Positions 40,800 through 50,499 of a DNA stretch of 64,000 bases are shown here, piece after piece. The stretch's first letter is position 1, and every line of letters starts with the position of its first letter. A model generated the notes under the pieces. It made no database searches and was not told the DNA's origin. It worked only from the letters and a program-made list of their open reading frames with translations. The DNA is from Pseudomonas capeferrum (GTDB lineage Bacteria > Pseudomonadota > Gammaproteobacteria > Pseudomonadales > Pseudomonadaceae). The DNA lies in NCBI RefSeq assembly GCF_000731675.1, contig NZ_JMIT01000001.1, positions 2,479,714 through 2,543,713 of the forward strand, in the 5' to 3' direction. Both the position numbers and the translations under genes were made by a program.

Positions 40800-43700
40800 A
40801 TGCATTCACCCTCCCCCGCTCCCGACGAGTACCGCCGCCGCATAGAGGCGATCACTGCCCAGGACATCCTGCTGGCGAATGATACGTCCGGCCCCCTCGA
40901 CCTGAAGACTTCGCTGAGCCTGCACTTTGACCGGGCATTCGACTTCGACGACCTGTTTCCGCGTCAGCTCCAGGACCATGAGTTGCGCAAGGCCCTAAAC
41001 CAGGCATTTGCCAGCCAGGCAGCCGCGAGCCACCTCAACGCCTTTTTCAAACGCCCGCCAGCCACACCCTTGGCCACCGGCGAGTGTGCCTATTTTTTCA
41101 GAACCTTGGTGGTACGGGCACTTCCCGACGACCTTACTGGCCCATCGGGTGCCGCTGCCTATCAAAGCTGCAGCCTGGCCCAGACACTCTGGGCCAGGCA
41201 CCTTTGCCACAAGCGCCGTGACGCCTTCCTCATGGCGACCCTGCTGCTTCACAACGACCTGCCCGACGAGGCCCCGCCACCCCTTGCGCCGGTAACGACA
41301 GTGGAACTTGCGCATGCCCTGGACCTCAATGCCTTGTCACACCACCTGCTGGCCACCCCGGCAGGCACCAACCCAGCCGAGCACCTTTTCGCGACACTTG
41401 AGGCAGACGTCTACTACCAGGGGCTGCGCTATCGCCCCCCGACCCTGCGTGAACGCGAAGCCGGCCATGAGCCCAACCAATACGGCAAAGTCACCTTGCC
41501 GGGTGCAGCATTGAATGCCCCCGTCGCCCATGTACTGGATGCATTGCTGCACGCCCAAGCTTTCAGCCAGTGGGCCGCTCGCCTGGCACAAGCCCTGCAA
41601 TTGCCCGAGGCAATCAACAGCCGTGACCTTGCCGAGCAGGCCATGACCGATTGGCTCTACCCACCGCATGCGCGACGTGCCGGCTATGTATTGGACTTCG
41701 AACTGTTCAACCCGCAGAACCAGAGGCTGCCCTATGCCGACATACGCCTGGACCTGACCAACAGTGTGCAGGCAAGCCTCGGCTGCCGCCCCGCCGTTGC
41801 TGAACTGGCCGCCGAGTTACTGCTGCGCCATTTCGCCCCCGAACTGCTGCTCGACGACACCCCCACAGCGATACCTTATCGACCCGACCTGAACTGGGCC
41901 ATTCTGCGCCAAGGGGTCATGCTGCTGCGCGACCTGCAGCGCCCGCTGAGCCATGAACAGGCAGAGCAGATACTCAGCCAGACCGTCGAAGACTCCGCTG
42001 GCAGCAGTGAAGCCCTGCGCGACACGCTCGCCCAGTGGGGGCCGCTGCAAGGTCACATCGCGTACATGCCGCCGTGGTCGGCCCAGCAATGGCGCACGGT
42101 CTACGATCACTACCTGATTGCCTGGGATGTGGCGCAACTGCAGCAGCGGCCAGACCGCATTGCCGAAGCGTGCAGGTTGCTGGAGGCGGCCAACATCGAC
42201 CCGGCCGGGCACAATGCCGATGGCCAGCTTCACCTTGAAGCGTATCTCGATCTACAAACCCGCTACAGCGCGAAAGGCCTACCAGACGTCACGCAATGGT
42301 TCGAAGAGGCATTTGACCGCTGGCTGGCCTCAGCCCGAATACTCCATGAAGGCCTGATGCAACGGCTGCTCAGGCATCTACCGGAAGATTATCTGCAGGC
42401 ACTGCGCGAAGGCCCGTGGACTTGTTACGCCGCGACCTGGCCACGTTATCGGCAACCTGACCCGGTCCCGCCCTATGGTGACAGCCCCGAGGAACACTGG
42501 CAGCAAGAGGTAGGCACACTGGGCATGCTGGTTTTGTTGCAAGGTGAACACGACCACACGTTGCTGGAACTGTTCCCGCAGCGCTTGACATGGCACGAGC
42601 GCGCCATCCCCTCGGCTGCCGCCCACCGCCTCTCGGACATCGTGACACTGCCCTATCAGGCCTATAACGAAGCGCCCCCTACCTGGGATGTCGCCACGTT
42701 CCATTCCAGCCTGAGCACCATCATCCAAGCGCCGGCGCAGCACAGACTGGAGGCTCTGACCAACGCCTACGTCCAATACGTCGGGCTAGGTAACAGCGCA
42801 GCGTTGCATGCCGTCAGCAAAGGCGCCACGCGACACGAGGCATTTCTTGCCGAAAAGCGCCAAACCAGCAACTGGGGTTACCTGTGGAAGCTGATCAAAC
42901 ACACTGTGCCGGGGGCTGCGTGCATCGATGCCCAGAACGGGCAAGATGCAGTGAGTTGCATACTGGACCTGGCAGCCGGCGCAGGCTCGGCAACCCGTGC
43001 GATCCGCCGCGCAGCCAACCCACTGGCGCGCCTGTCCGCTGCCAACAGCCAAGCCGCTCAGGCGATGCGCCTAGGGCTGGTCAAATCAGCCAGGCGCTGG
43101 TCCGAGTTATCCGAATTGCCGCCTGCGGTTTATGCCCGAACCGTTGGACCCAGGCGCTGGCACAGTCAGCCTGAACTTCCCACTCATGCCACTTGGCCGG
43201 ACAACTTCAGGCTCGATCAGCCGCCCCCGCCCGGCCTGACCCCCGGCCAGTTCATGCGCGACCGCCTGACACCGCCGGATGCACCTTTGGCGTGGCAAGG
43301 CCATCCCCGCCCCCTGTCAATTGCCAGGAGCGATGGCCACGTGGATACACTCATCAACGGCGCTATCTATCGCCATCACCCCGGCGAACTCAGCAATACG
43401 CTTCGCCGCATCGACAACCAGAAGTTGTCGTCTGCACCTGCCCCAACCCTGCAAAACGCGCCGTACCGTAACGAAGGTGACAGGCATATCGCCTTGAGCT
43501 TCTCCCCGGCCGCCAACGAAGCGCATACCCCCCTGTTCGGCCAGCAGGTAAGCCATGCTTTCCAGCATGTGCGTATCGAGCCTGCGCCCATACGCATGCA
43601 CGGAGGCGACAGCCGGTTTGACGCCTGGACACAGGCCATGGTGCATGAGGGCAAGGTGGTGAACTACACCGGCCAGTCGTCCAAACCGCTCGCCCCGATA

Positions 43701-44999
43701 AAGGCACTGGAGGCTCGGGTTCGCCTGGGTATCATCACCCCCCCGGTTTACCACCGACGCATCACTGCCGACCCTTTGGCGGAATTCTGGTTTGGCTTGC
43801 CCGAAACGTTTTCAGCCGCCCAAGTGCAACTGATCGCCCGCGTCTGCCCACCGGTGCGCCTGGGCGGGCTGGCCAGAACCGTGCCCGACCGCCGCACGTT
43901 GAGGGCGGCAATCATCGCGTGGCAAAGCCGCGACTGGATAATCGTCGAGGCCGATGTCGGCGTCTTCTATGCAGCGCAGTGGGTGATATCGCCCTGGCAA
44001 GCACGCCAGTTGAACGCGCTTGCAGCCGGTACATTGCGGCCAGGTGACCTGCCCACGCCACCCTCCAGCACGCGACAAACCCTGTCGCGGGTGCGCGACG
44101 ACAAGATGATCGAACGTTATCTGCAGGTCAGCGAAACCTACCGGATCGTCGCGACTCGCCCCAATCTGCAGCGTGACATCGACAACCTGACCGCCCTCCT
44201 GCGCGACTGGCTTGAACACAGCCGCGCCAGCCACCCGCCCGCGCCCAGCGTGTTCAAGGAAGTACTCGATGCCGCCGAGGCGCGCATGCTGCCGGAATAC
44301 GCCAAGAGCATTCTCACGGCTCCCACCGCCCAGGATGCCCTCACCGGTGTCGCCAAGCTCAACCTGGCAGGTCTGAACCGGGAAATCATTCCCGCCTGGC
44401 GGCCACTGCGCCAAGCCGCGCTGACTGAGCAGGATCACGTAGCCCTTGTCCTCAACACCTTGCTGCCCGCCACCGGCACCGACGCACCCTTCATGCCGAT
44501 GAGCGTGGCCGAACTACTCAGCGAAGCTGGCGCGCTGCAACTTCGCCGACACTTGCCTGGTGCTAACCTGGCTTTCGCCACCGCGACACTGGAAGATGGC
44601 AGCCGCCGGGTCTACTTTTCGCTGTCCGGTGGCTGGAAAAACCGCAAGGTAGGCATACCAACACCGCCAGCCGAACCGCACACACGCGTGACCTACATCG
44701 ATGCACGCGCGCGCATGGAGGGCCAGCCACCGTCCCCCCGCTTTACTGAGCTGCCCACATTGCGTCGCCCCGACCACTTGAATATCGTCGAGCATCATAG
44801 GCACCTGGACTCCGAACGCTTGATCGCCACAGTGCTCAACGACGACCTGCTTGCCACGCACGCCAGCGTGCGCAGCATCGACGTCTTCACCCTGTTCAGT
44901 ACCTGCCGCTCATGCGGAGGCTACGTGCTGCCGCGGCTGCGACTGGACTACGGCAAGGCATCCTTCAGTGTCAGCTGGCTGGTGGACTACAAGGAGTAA
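40800..44999 (+). CDS. Large toxin-like protein with C-terminal nucleic-acid deaminase domain
   Basis: This protein has 1399 residues, no signal peptide and no long repeats. Residues 1 to ~1260 match no family I can name with confidence; they are mainly helical, with a short hydrophobic stretch near 715-735 and a Pro-rich linker near 795-820. The last ~130 residues fit the deaminase superfamily: strands FATATLEDG and RRVYFSLSGG, a helix starting HLDSERLIATVL (D1337, S1338, E1339), then VFTLFSTCRSCGGYVL (zinc cysteines C1369 and C1372) and a final strand ASFSVSWLVDY. The first ligand is Asp rather than His/Cys, a variant I associate with BURPS668_1122-type toxin deaminases. ATG 40800 has GGAG 8 bp upstream; ATG 40764 is in frame. 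No immunity gene follows. Confidence 0.72.
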   Translation: MHSPSPAPDEYRRRIEAITAQDILLANDTSGPLDLKTSLSLHFDRAFDFDDLFPRQLQDHELRKALNQAFASQAAASHLNAFFKRPPATPLATGECAYFFRTLVVRALPDDLTGPSGAAAYQSCSLAQTLWARHLCHKRRDAFLMATLLLHNDLPDEAPPPLAPVTTVELAHALDLNALSHHLLATPAGTNPAEHLFATLEADVYYQGLRYRPPTLREREAGHEPNQYGKVTLPGAALNAPVAHVLDALLHAQAFSQWAARLAQALQLPEAINSRDLAEQAMTDWLYPPHARRAGYVLDFELFNPQNQRLPYADIRLDLTNSVQASLGCRPAVAELAAELLLRHFAPELLLDDTPTAIPYRPDLNWAILRQGVMLLRDLQRPLSHEQAEQILSQTVEDSAGSSEALRDTLAQWGPLQGHIAYMPPWSAQQWRTVYDHYLIAWDVAQLQQRPDRIAEACRLLEAANIDPAGHNADGQLHLEAYLDLQTRYSAKGLPDVTQWFEEAFDRWLASARILHEGLMQRLLRHLPEDYLQALREGPWTCYAATWPRYRQPDPVPPYGDSPEEHWQQEVGTLGMLVLLQGEHDHTLLELFPQRLTWHERAIPSAAAHRLSDIVTLPYQAYNEAPPTWDVATFHSSLSTIIQAPAQHRLEALTNAYVQYVGLGNSAALHAVSKGATRHEAFLAEKRQTSNWGYLWKLIKHTVPGAACIDAQNGQDAVSCILDLAAGAGSATRAIRRAANPLARLSAANSQAAQAMRLGLVKSARRWSELSELPPAVYARTVGPRRWHSQPELPTHATWPDNFRLDQPPPPGLTPGQFMRDRLTPPDAPLAWQGHPRPLSIARSDGHVDTLINGAIYRHHPGELSNTLRRIDNQKLSSAPAPTLQNAPYRNEGDRHIALSFSPAANEAHTPLFGQQVSHAFQHVRIEPAPIRMHGGDSRFDAWTQAMVHEGKVVNYTGQSSKPLAPIKALEARVRLGIITPPVYHRRITADPLAEFWFGLPETFSAAQVQLIARVCPPVRLGGLARTVPDRRTLRAAIIAWQSRDWIIVEADVGVFYAAQWVISPWQARQLNALAAGTLRPGDLPTPPSSTRQTLSRVRDDKMIERYLQVSETYRIVATRPNLQRDIDNLTALLRDWLEHSRASHPPAPSVFKEVLDAAEARMLPEYAKSILTAPTAQDALTGVAKLNLAGLNREIIPAWRPLRQAALTEQDHVALVLNTLLPATGTDAPFMPMSVAELLSEAGALQLRRHLPGANLAFATATLEDGSRRVYFSLSGGWKNRKVGIPTPPAEPHTRVTYIDARARMEGQPPSPRFTELPTLRRPDHLNIVEHHRHLDSERLIATVLNDDLLATHASVRSIDVFTLFSTCRSCGGYVLPRLRLDYGKASFSVSWLVDYKE

Positions 45000-45102
45000 C
45001 CGTGCGCCGTGGGCAGGCTTGTTCATCAAAGACCTGCCCACAGGCCGGGCCAGGGTGGATATGATTACACCGTTCTCGCCCGTCTAGCCCAATGGATCTG
45101 CC

Positions 45103-46305
45103 ATGCCCGCCAAATCCACGTCACACCTTGCGATCACCGCGCAGGTGGTGTCCATCGTCCTTTTCACGTTCATCGGCTACCTGAATATCGGCATCCCCCT
45201 GGCCGTGCTGCCGGGTTATGTGCATAACGACCTGGGCTTCAGCACCGTGATCGCCGGCCTGGTGATCAGTGTGCAGTACCTGGCCACATTGCTCAGCCGC
45301 CCTACGGCCAGCCGCATCATCGATAACCTCGGCAGCAAGAAGGCAGTGATGTACGGCTTGGCCGGATGCGGGCTCAGCGGCGTATTCATGCTGGCCTGCG
45401 CCTTCCTCACCCACTTGCCCTGGCTGAGTTTGACCTGCCTGCTGGTCGGCCGCCTGGTGCTGGGCAGCGCCGAAAGCCTGGTGGGTTCTGGCGCGATTGG
45501 TTGGGGGATCGGCCGAGTTGGCGCCGAAAACACGGCCAAGGTGATTTCCTGGAACGGCATCGCCAGCTACGGCGCGCTGGCCATCGGCGCCCCACTGGGT
45601 GTGCTGATGGTCAAGAGCCTGGGGCTGTGGAGCATGGGCGCAAGCATCATCCTGTTGTGCGTGCTCGGCCTGCTGCTGGCCTGGCCGAAGCGCGCCGCGC
45701 CAGTGGTCAGCGGGGTGCGCCTGCCGTTCCTGCGGGTGCTGGGCAAAGTGTTCCCGCATGGCTCGGGGCTGGCACTGGGCTCGATCGGCTTTGGCACCAT
45801 CGCCACCTTCATCACCCTGTACTACGCCAGCCGTGGCTGGGCGAATGCGGCACTGACCCTGAGCCTGTTCGGGGCCAGTTTCATCTGTGCGCGGCTGCTG
45901 TTCGGCAACCTGATCAACCGGCTGGGCGGCTTCAGGGTGGCGATCGCCTGCCTGGCGGTGGAGACGCTTGGCCTGCTGATGCTGTGGCTGGCGCCCAGCG
46001 CCGAGCTGGCATTGGCCGGGGCGGCGCTCAGTGGTTTTGGCTTCTCGCTGGTGTTCCCGGCACTAGGGGTCGAGGCGGTGAACCAGGTGTCGGCGGCCAA
46101 CCGCGGGGCGGCGGTAGGTGCGTATTCGCTGTTCATCGATTTGTCGCTGGGCATTACCGGGCCGTTGGTGGGCGCGGTGGCGGCGGGGTTCGGGTTTGCT
46201 TCGATGTTCTTGTTTGCGGCGGGGGCTTCGGGGTGCGGGCTGGTGTTGAGCCTGTACCTGTATCGGCAGGCGCGACATGGCCGCAAACAGGCCAAGGATG
46301 CTTGA
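45103..46305 (+). CDS. MFS transporter, YfcJ/YhhS type
   Basis: This 400-residue protein has 12 predicted transmembrane helices. The sequence resembles the YfcJ/YhhS (UPF0226) branch of the major facilitator superfamily: [19 protein letters not shown] in the first loop and [18 protein letters not shown] as the loop-2 motif. Members are thought to be efflux carriers; substrates are mostly unknown. It starts 103 bp after the toxin-like gene, and I see no evidence that the two are functionally linked. Convergent with the YdiJ-type gene. Confidence 0.88.
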   Translation: MPAKSTSHLAITAQVVSIVLFTFIGYLNIGIPLAVLPGYVHNDLGFSTVIAGLVISVQYLATLLSRPTASRIIDNLGSKKAVMYGLAGCGLSGVFMLACAFLTHLPWLSLTCLLVGRLVLGSAESLVGSGAIGWGIGRVGAENTAKVISWNGIASYGALAIGAPLGVLMVKSLGLWSMGASIILLCVLGLLLAWPKRAAPVVSGVRLPFLRVLGKVFPHGSGLALGSIGFGTIATFITLYYASRGWANAALTLSLFGASFICARLLFGNLINRLGGFRVAIACLAVETLGLLMLWLAPSAELALAGAALSGFGFSLVFPALGVEAVNQVSAANRGAAVGAYSLFIDLSLGITGPLVGAVAAGFGFASMFLFAAGASGCGLVLSLYLYRQARHGRKQAKDA

Positions 46306-46323
46306 GCTTGCAAGGCCTGGACT

Positions 46324-46355
46324 GCCCTCTTCGCGGGTAACACCGCGAAGAGGGC
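46324..46355. terminator. REP-like palindrome acting as shared terminator
   Basis: GCCCTCTTCGCGG-GTAACA-CCGCGAAGAGGGC is a perfect 13-bp stem between the convergent MFS and dehydrogenase genes. The core is that of the local REP family. No T-tract, so termination is likely but not typical. Confidence 0.65.
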
Positions 46356-46364
46356 CTTACAGGT

Positions 46365-49300
46365 TTACCGCTGTGCGTACTGCAACACCACTTCCAGCGG
46401 ATGACGCATCTGCCGCTCGGTCATGCGCTTGACCTGGCTGCGGCACGAGTAACCTGTCGCCAGCGCCTCGCCTTCCTTGTCCAGCTTGGTCGCCCAGGAC
46501 TGCTCGAAGATGGTCCGTGAAGTCGCCTGGTTACGCGCTTCATGCCCGTAGGTGCCGGACATGCCGCAGCAACCGGTAGCCTCGGTCACCAGCTTCAGGC
46601 CCAGGCGTGCGAACACCTGCTCCCACTGCCGGGTGCTGGCCGGTACGTTGGTTTTCTCGGTGCAGTGGGCCATCAAGCGGAAATTGCCGGGTGCGGTCGG
46701 CGCCTGCTCGGGCAGCACATCCATCAGCCACTCCTGCGGCAACAGTACGTTCGGGCAGCCTTCCAGGCCCGGCACCTTCTGGTACTCCTGGCGGTACACC
46801 AGGGTCATGGCCGGGTCCAGCCCCACCAGCGGCACGCCGCAATCGGCCAGGGCCTTGAGCTGGGTACCGTTGCGGATCGCCGCCTTGGCGAAGGCCCCCA
46901 GGAAGCCCTGCACATGCAAGGGCTTGCCGTTGGCACTGTATGGCGCCAGGAATACCCGGTGGCCCAGGCGGTGAGCCAGGTCGATGAAGGCAGCCAGCAG
47001 CGGCGTCTCGAAGTAACGGGTGAAGGCATCCTGCACCAGCACGATGCTGCGCTCACGCTGGGCCGGCGTCAGCTCGCGCAGGGCCGGCACGCTGGCCACG
47101 CCGACGCGGCAGCGGGTCAAGGTGGCCTGGAAGTTGAAACGGCTGATCAACGGGCTGTCGACCATGCCGACCTTGTCGGCCAGCAGCTTGCTGACCCACT
47201 TCGAGCCCATTACCGCGTTGTACAGCCCCGGCGCATGCGCCAGGTACGGGATGGTGAACTCCAGCGAGCCAATCAGGTAATCACGCAGCGGGCGCTGGTA
47301 GCGGCCGTGGTAGAGCTCGAGGAAACGCGAGCGGAAGTCCGGCACATTGACCTTGATTGGGCACTGCCCCGCGCACGACTTGCACGCCAGGCAACCGGCC
47401 ATGGCATCGTAGACCTCGTGCGAGAAGTCTGCCTGCCCCTGGTCGCGCCCGCGGTTGTTGCGCAGCCGCGCCGGCAGGCCCTTGAGCCAGGACACCTTGT
47501 TGCGCGCTGCCGCCAGCACATCGATATCCGCTGCACCTTGCAGGCGCAACCATTCACGCATCAACGAGGCACGGCCCTTGGGTGAGTGCTGACGCTCACG
47601 GGTGGCCTTCCACGACGGGCACATGGCGTCGTTGGGGTCGTAGTTGTAGCAGGCGCCGTTGCCGTTGCAGTGCACGGCGCTGCTGAAGTTCTGCCAGACG
47701 CGCTCGTCGATGGTGCGGTCGAGGTCACCGCGCAAGGTCACGCCATCGACCTTGGTCAGGCCTTCGGCGCTGTCTGGCGGTGTGCAGATCTTGCCGGGGT
47801 TGAGCTGGTTGCGTGGGTCGAATGCACCCTTGAGGCGCTGCAACGCCGGGTACAGTTCGCCAAAGTAATCGGGCACGTACTCCGAACGCAGGCCCTTGCC
47901 GTGCTCACCCCAAAGCAGCCCGCCATAGCGCTGGGTCAGTGCCGCCACGGCATCGGAAATCGGCTTGACCAGTGCGGCCTGGGCCGGGTCTTTCATGTCC
48001 AGCGCCGGGCGCACGTGCAGCACGCCGGCGTCGACGTGGCCGAACATGCCATAGGCCAGGCCATGGCCGTCGAGCAGCGCGCGGAAGTCGGCAATATAGT
48101 CGGCCAGTTGCTCCGGCGGTACTGCCGTGTCTTCGACGAATGGCTGCGGGCGCACCTCGCCCTCGACGTTGCCAAGCAGGCCCACCGAGCGTTTGCGCAT
48201 GGTGTAGACGCGGGTGACGGCCTCGGCGCCCTCGGCCAGGGTGTGCCCAAGGCGCTCGACGCTGGTATCGCTTTGCAGGTGCTGGATGAACGCCTGCACC
48301 CGCGCATTGACCTCGTCAGGCTGATCGCCACAGAACTCCACCAGGTTGATACCCAAGGTCGGGCGCTCGGGGTCGGCGGGGAAATATTCGGCGACGCTGT
48401 GCCAGACGATGTCCTTCATCGCCAGCATCAGTACCTTGGAGTCGACGGTTTCGATCGACAAGGGTTTGTGCGCCATCAAGGCATTGGCGTCACGCAGGGC
48501 ATCCATGAAGCTGGTGTAGCGGACGTTGACCAGTACCGCGTATTTCGGGATCGGCAGTACATTGAGCTTGGCTTCGACCACGTAACCCAGCGACCCTTCG
48601 GCACCGCACAGCACGCTGTTGAGGTTGAAGCGCCCCTGCTCGTCGCGCAGGTGCGCCAGGTCGTAACCGGTCAGGCAGCGGTTGAGCTTGGGGAAGGTGC
48701 TTTCGATCAGCTCGGCCTGGGTTTCCTGGATTTCGCGGGCCACCCGATAGACTTCGCCAACCCGCCCCGGCGCGGCGCAGGCCTGGTCCAGCGCGGCGTC
48801 ATCGATGGGCAGGCTGTGCAGGCGTTCGCCGCCGAGCAGTACGCTGTGCAATTCGAGCACGTGATCGCGGGTCTTGCCGTAGGTGCAGCTGCCCTGGCCG
48901 CTGGCGTCGGTGTTGATCATGCCGCCGACCGTGGCGCGGTTGGAGGTGGACAGTTCAGGCGCGAAGAACAGCCCATGGGGCTTGAGCGCGGCATTGAGCT
49001 GGTCCTTGACCACACCGGCCTGGACCCGTACCCAACGCTGTTCGACGTTGATTTCGAGGATGCTGTTCATGTGCCGCGACAGGTCGACCACAATGCCGTC
49101 GGTCAGCGACTGGCCGTTGGTGCCGGTGCCGCCGCCACGCGGGGTCAGCTTGACCTGCGCAAAGCGCGCCTCTCCCATCAGCGCGGCGACCCGCGCCACG
49201 TCATCGGCGTCACGTGGGAACACCGCCGCCTGGGGCATGCGCTGGTAAATCGAGTTGTCGGTGGCCAGCACCGTACGGGTAGCGTAATCGGCACTGATCT

Positions 49301-49385
49301 GGCCACGGAAGCCGCTGTTGCGCAGGGCTTCGAGGAATTCTGGGTAGTTCGCGGACGGTGCACTGGTCGGCAGCTGGGCGATCAT
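46365..49385 (-). CDS. ydiJ: FAD/Fe-S dehydrogenase of YdiJ type, probable D-2-hydroxyglutarate dehydrogenase
   Basis: This 1006-residue fusion has an N-terminal FAD-binding domain of the vanillyl-alcohol oxidase type (~45-280, PRGGGTGTNGQSLTDGIVVD), a FAD-linked oxidase C-terminal domain (~290-560), a 4Fe-4S ferredoxin segment (CLACKSCAGQCPIKVN, ~665-680) and a C-terminal cysteine-rich CCG-type domain (ATGCCGMSGTYG, ~945). YdiJ proteins oxidise D-2-hydroxyglutarate made by SerA. The length equals E. coli YdiJ closely. Divergent from the LysR gene, its likely regulator. The substrate is from family knowledge. Confidence 0.9.
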   Translation of the reverse strand: MIAQLPTSAPSANYPEFLEALRNSGFRGQISADYATRTVLATDNSIYQRMPQAAVFPRDADDVARVAALMGEARFAQVKLTPRGGGTGTNGQSLTDGIVVDLSRHMNSILEINVEQRWVRVQAGVVKDQLNAALKPHGLFFAPELSTSNRATVGGMINTDASGQGSCTYGKTRDHVLELHSVLLGGERLHSLPIDDAALDQACAAPGRVGEVYRVAREIQETQAELIESTFPKLNRCLTGYDLAHLRDEQGRFNLNSVLCGAEGSLGYVVEAKLNVLPIPKYAVLVNVRYTSFMDALRDANALMAHKPLSIETVDSKVLMLAMKDIVWHSVAEYFPADPERPTLGINLVEFCGDQPDEVNARVQAFIQHLQSDTSVERLGHTLAEGAEAVTRVYTMRKRSVGLLGNVEGEVRPQPFVEDTAVPPEQLADYIADFRALLDGHGLAYGMFGHVDAGVLHVRPALDMKDPAQAALVKPISDAVAALTQRYGGLLWGEHGKGLRSEYVPDYFGELYPALQRLKGAFDPRNQLNPGKICTPPDSAEGLTKVDGVTLRGDLDRTIDERVWQNFSSAVHCNGNGACYNYDPNDAMCPSWKATRERQHSPKGRASLMREWLRLQGAADIDVLAAARNKVSWLKGLPARLRNNRGRDQGQADFSHEVYDAMAGCLACKSCAGQCPIKVNVPDFRSRFLELYHGRYQRPLRDYLIGSLEFTIPYLAHAPGLYNAVMGSKWVSKLLADKVGMVDSPLISRFNFQATLTRCRVGVASVPALRELTPAQRERSIVLVQDAFTRYFETPLLAAFIDLAHRLGHRVFLAPYSANGKPLHVQGFLGAFAKAAIRNGTQLKALADCGVPLVGLDPAMTLVYRQEYQKVPGLEGCPNVLLPQEWLMDVLPEQAPTAPGNFRLMAHCTEKTNVPASTRQWEQVFARLGLKLVTEATGCCGMSGTYGHEARNQATSRTIFEQSWATKLDKEGEALATGYSCRSQVKRMTERQMRHPLEVVLQYAQR

Positions 49386-49536
49386 CGAAGGATGGCCTCT
49401 TGATATGGGCTAATTCACGGAAATCCTGTCACGCCGGCATGAGTCGTTTCACACCTGATGACGAATAGGTCAATGTTCCTGTACTTTCGCGCCAGGGGCA
49501 AACGGATAATCCTGCCGCTATCGATGACTTTTATGA

Positions 49537-50421
49537 ATGAATTACCGCCACCTGACACCGTCCATGTCACTGCTGCTGGCATTCGAAGCCGCCGCGCGGC
49601 ATGAAAGCTACACCCGCGCCGCCGCCGAACTGTCACTGACCCAGAGCGCCGTCAGTCGCCAGGTGCAGGCGCTGGAGCAGCAATTGGGGCTGACGCTGTT
49701 TCGCCGCGAGGGCCGCCAGGTGCAGTTGACTGACGTCGGCCGGCTGTACCAGCGCGAGCTGAGCGAGGCATTAGGGCGCATCCGCAGCGCCACGCTGCAG
49801 GCGCTGGCCTACCAGTCGGGCGTCGGCACGCTGCGCTTGGCCACGCTGCCCACCTTCGGCTCGAAATGGTTGCTGCCGCGGCTGCATGCGTTCTACAGCG
49901 CCCACCCGGGCATGTTGGTGCATATCCATTCACGGATAGAAGCGATCAACTTCGACACCAGCGAGATTGATGCGGCCATCGGGGTGGCGAGCCACGACCT
50001 GCCAGGTTTGATCTGCCACCGCCTGCATGCCGAGGAGCTGCTGGTGATCCTGCCGCCAGAGGCAGCCGTCGACCCGCATGGCTGGAGCCCCGCCCGGGTC
50101 AGCGAGGAAGTGCTGCTCAATGTCGCCAACAACCCGCATGCCTGGGGCGAGTGGTTCTCGCATCACCAGCTGCCGCACCGGGCGATGCGCCTGGGGCCGA
50201 GTTTCGAGCTGACCTCACACCTGATCCAGGCGGTGCGGGCCGGCATCGGCATTGGCCTGGTGCCGCGGATTCTGGTGCAAGAGGAGCTGGCCAAGGGCGA
50301 GCTGTTCAGCCCCGGCGCAGCATTTGCCAGCCAGCGCAGCTATTACCTGATCTACCCGCCGCGCAATGAAGCGCTGCCGTCGTTGCGGGCGTTTCGCAGC
50401 TGGTTGCTCGAGCAGATCTGA
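49537..50421 (+). CDS. LysR-family transcriptional regulator
   Basis: This 294-residue LysR protein of the GcvA-like group has an N-terminal winged helix (3-62; ESYTRAAAELSLTQSAVSRQ) and a substrate-binding domain (~90-290). It is divergent from the ydiJ-type gene with 151 bp between the starts. That makes it the most probable regulator of that dehydrogenase, a position-based inference. An overlapping ATG at 49533 is out of frame. Confidence 0.92.
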   Translation: MNYRHLTPSMSLLLAFEAAARHESYTRAAAELSLTQSAVSRQVQALEQQLGLTLFRREGRQVQLTDVGRLYQRELSEALGRIRSATLQALAYQSGVGTLRLATLPTFGSKWLLPRLHAFYSAHPGMLVHIHSRIEAINFDTSEIDAAIGVASHDLPGLICHRLHAEELLVILPPEAAVDPHGWSPARVSEEVLLNVANNPHAWGEWFSHHQLPHRAMRLGPSFELTSHLIQAVRAGIGIGLVPRILVQEELAKGELFSPGAAFASQRSYYLIYPPRNEALPSLRAFRSWLLEQI

Positions 50422-50445
50422 GTTTTTGACTGCTTTATTGGCAAC

Positions 50446-50480
50446 AAAAAACCCGATGCCAATGACCTGACATCGGGTTT
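50446..50480. terminator. Bidirectional terminator between lysR and aroP
   Basis: AAACCCGATG and CATCGGGTTT form a 10-bp stem with a 12-nt loop, preceded by A residues, between convergent genes. It can terminate both transcripts. Confidence 0.85.
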
Positions 50481-50499
50481 GCGTTATCGCCTGCAGCGC

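Noticed and set aside
45103..46305. MFS gene downstream of the toxin-like gene as its immunity or export partner
   Set aside because: It belongs to a common chromosomal YfcJ-type family, has its own 103-bp gap, and I recall it next to the ydiJ-type gene in strains without the toxin. No evidence for linkage.
47586..49403. 605-codon plus-strand ORF antisense to the ydiJ-type gene
   Set aside because: Mirror frame of a clear FAD/Fe-S enzyme; no motif or plausible start context.
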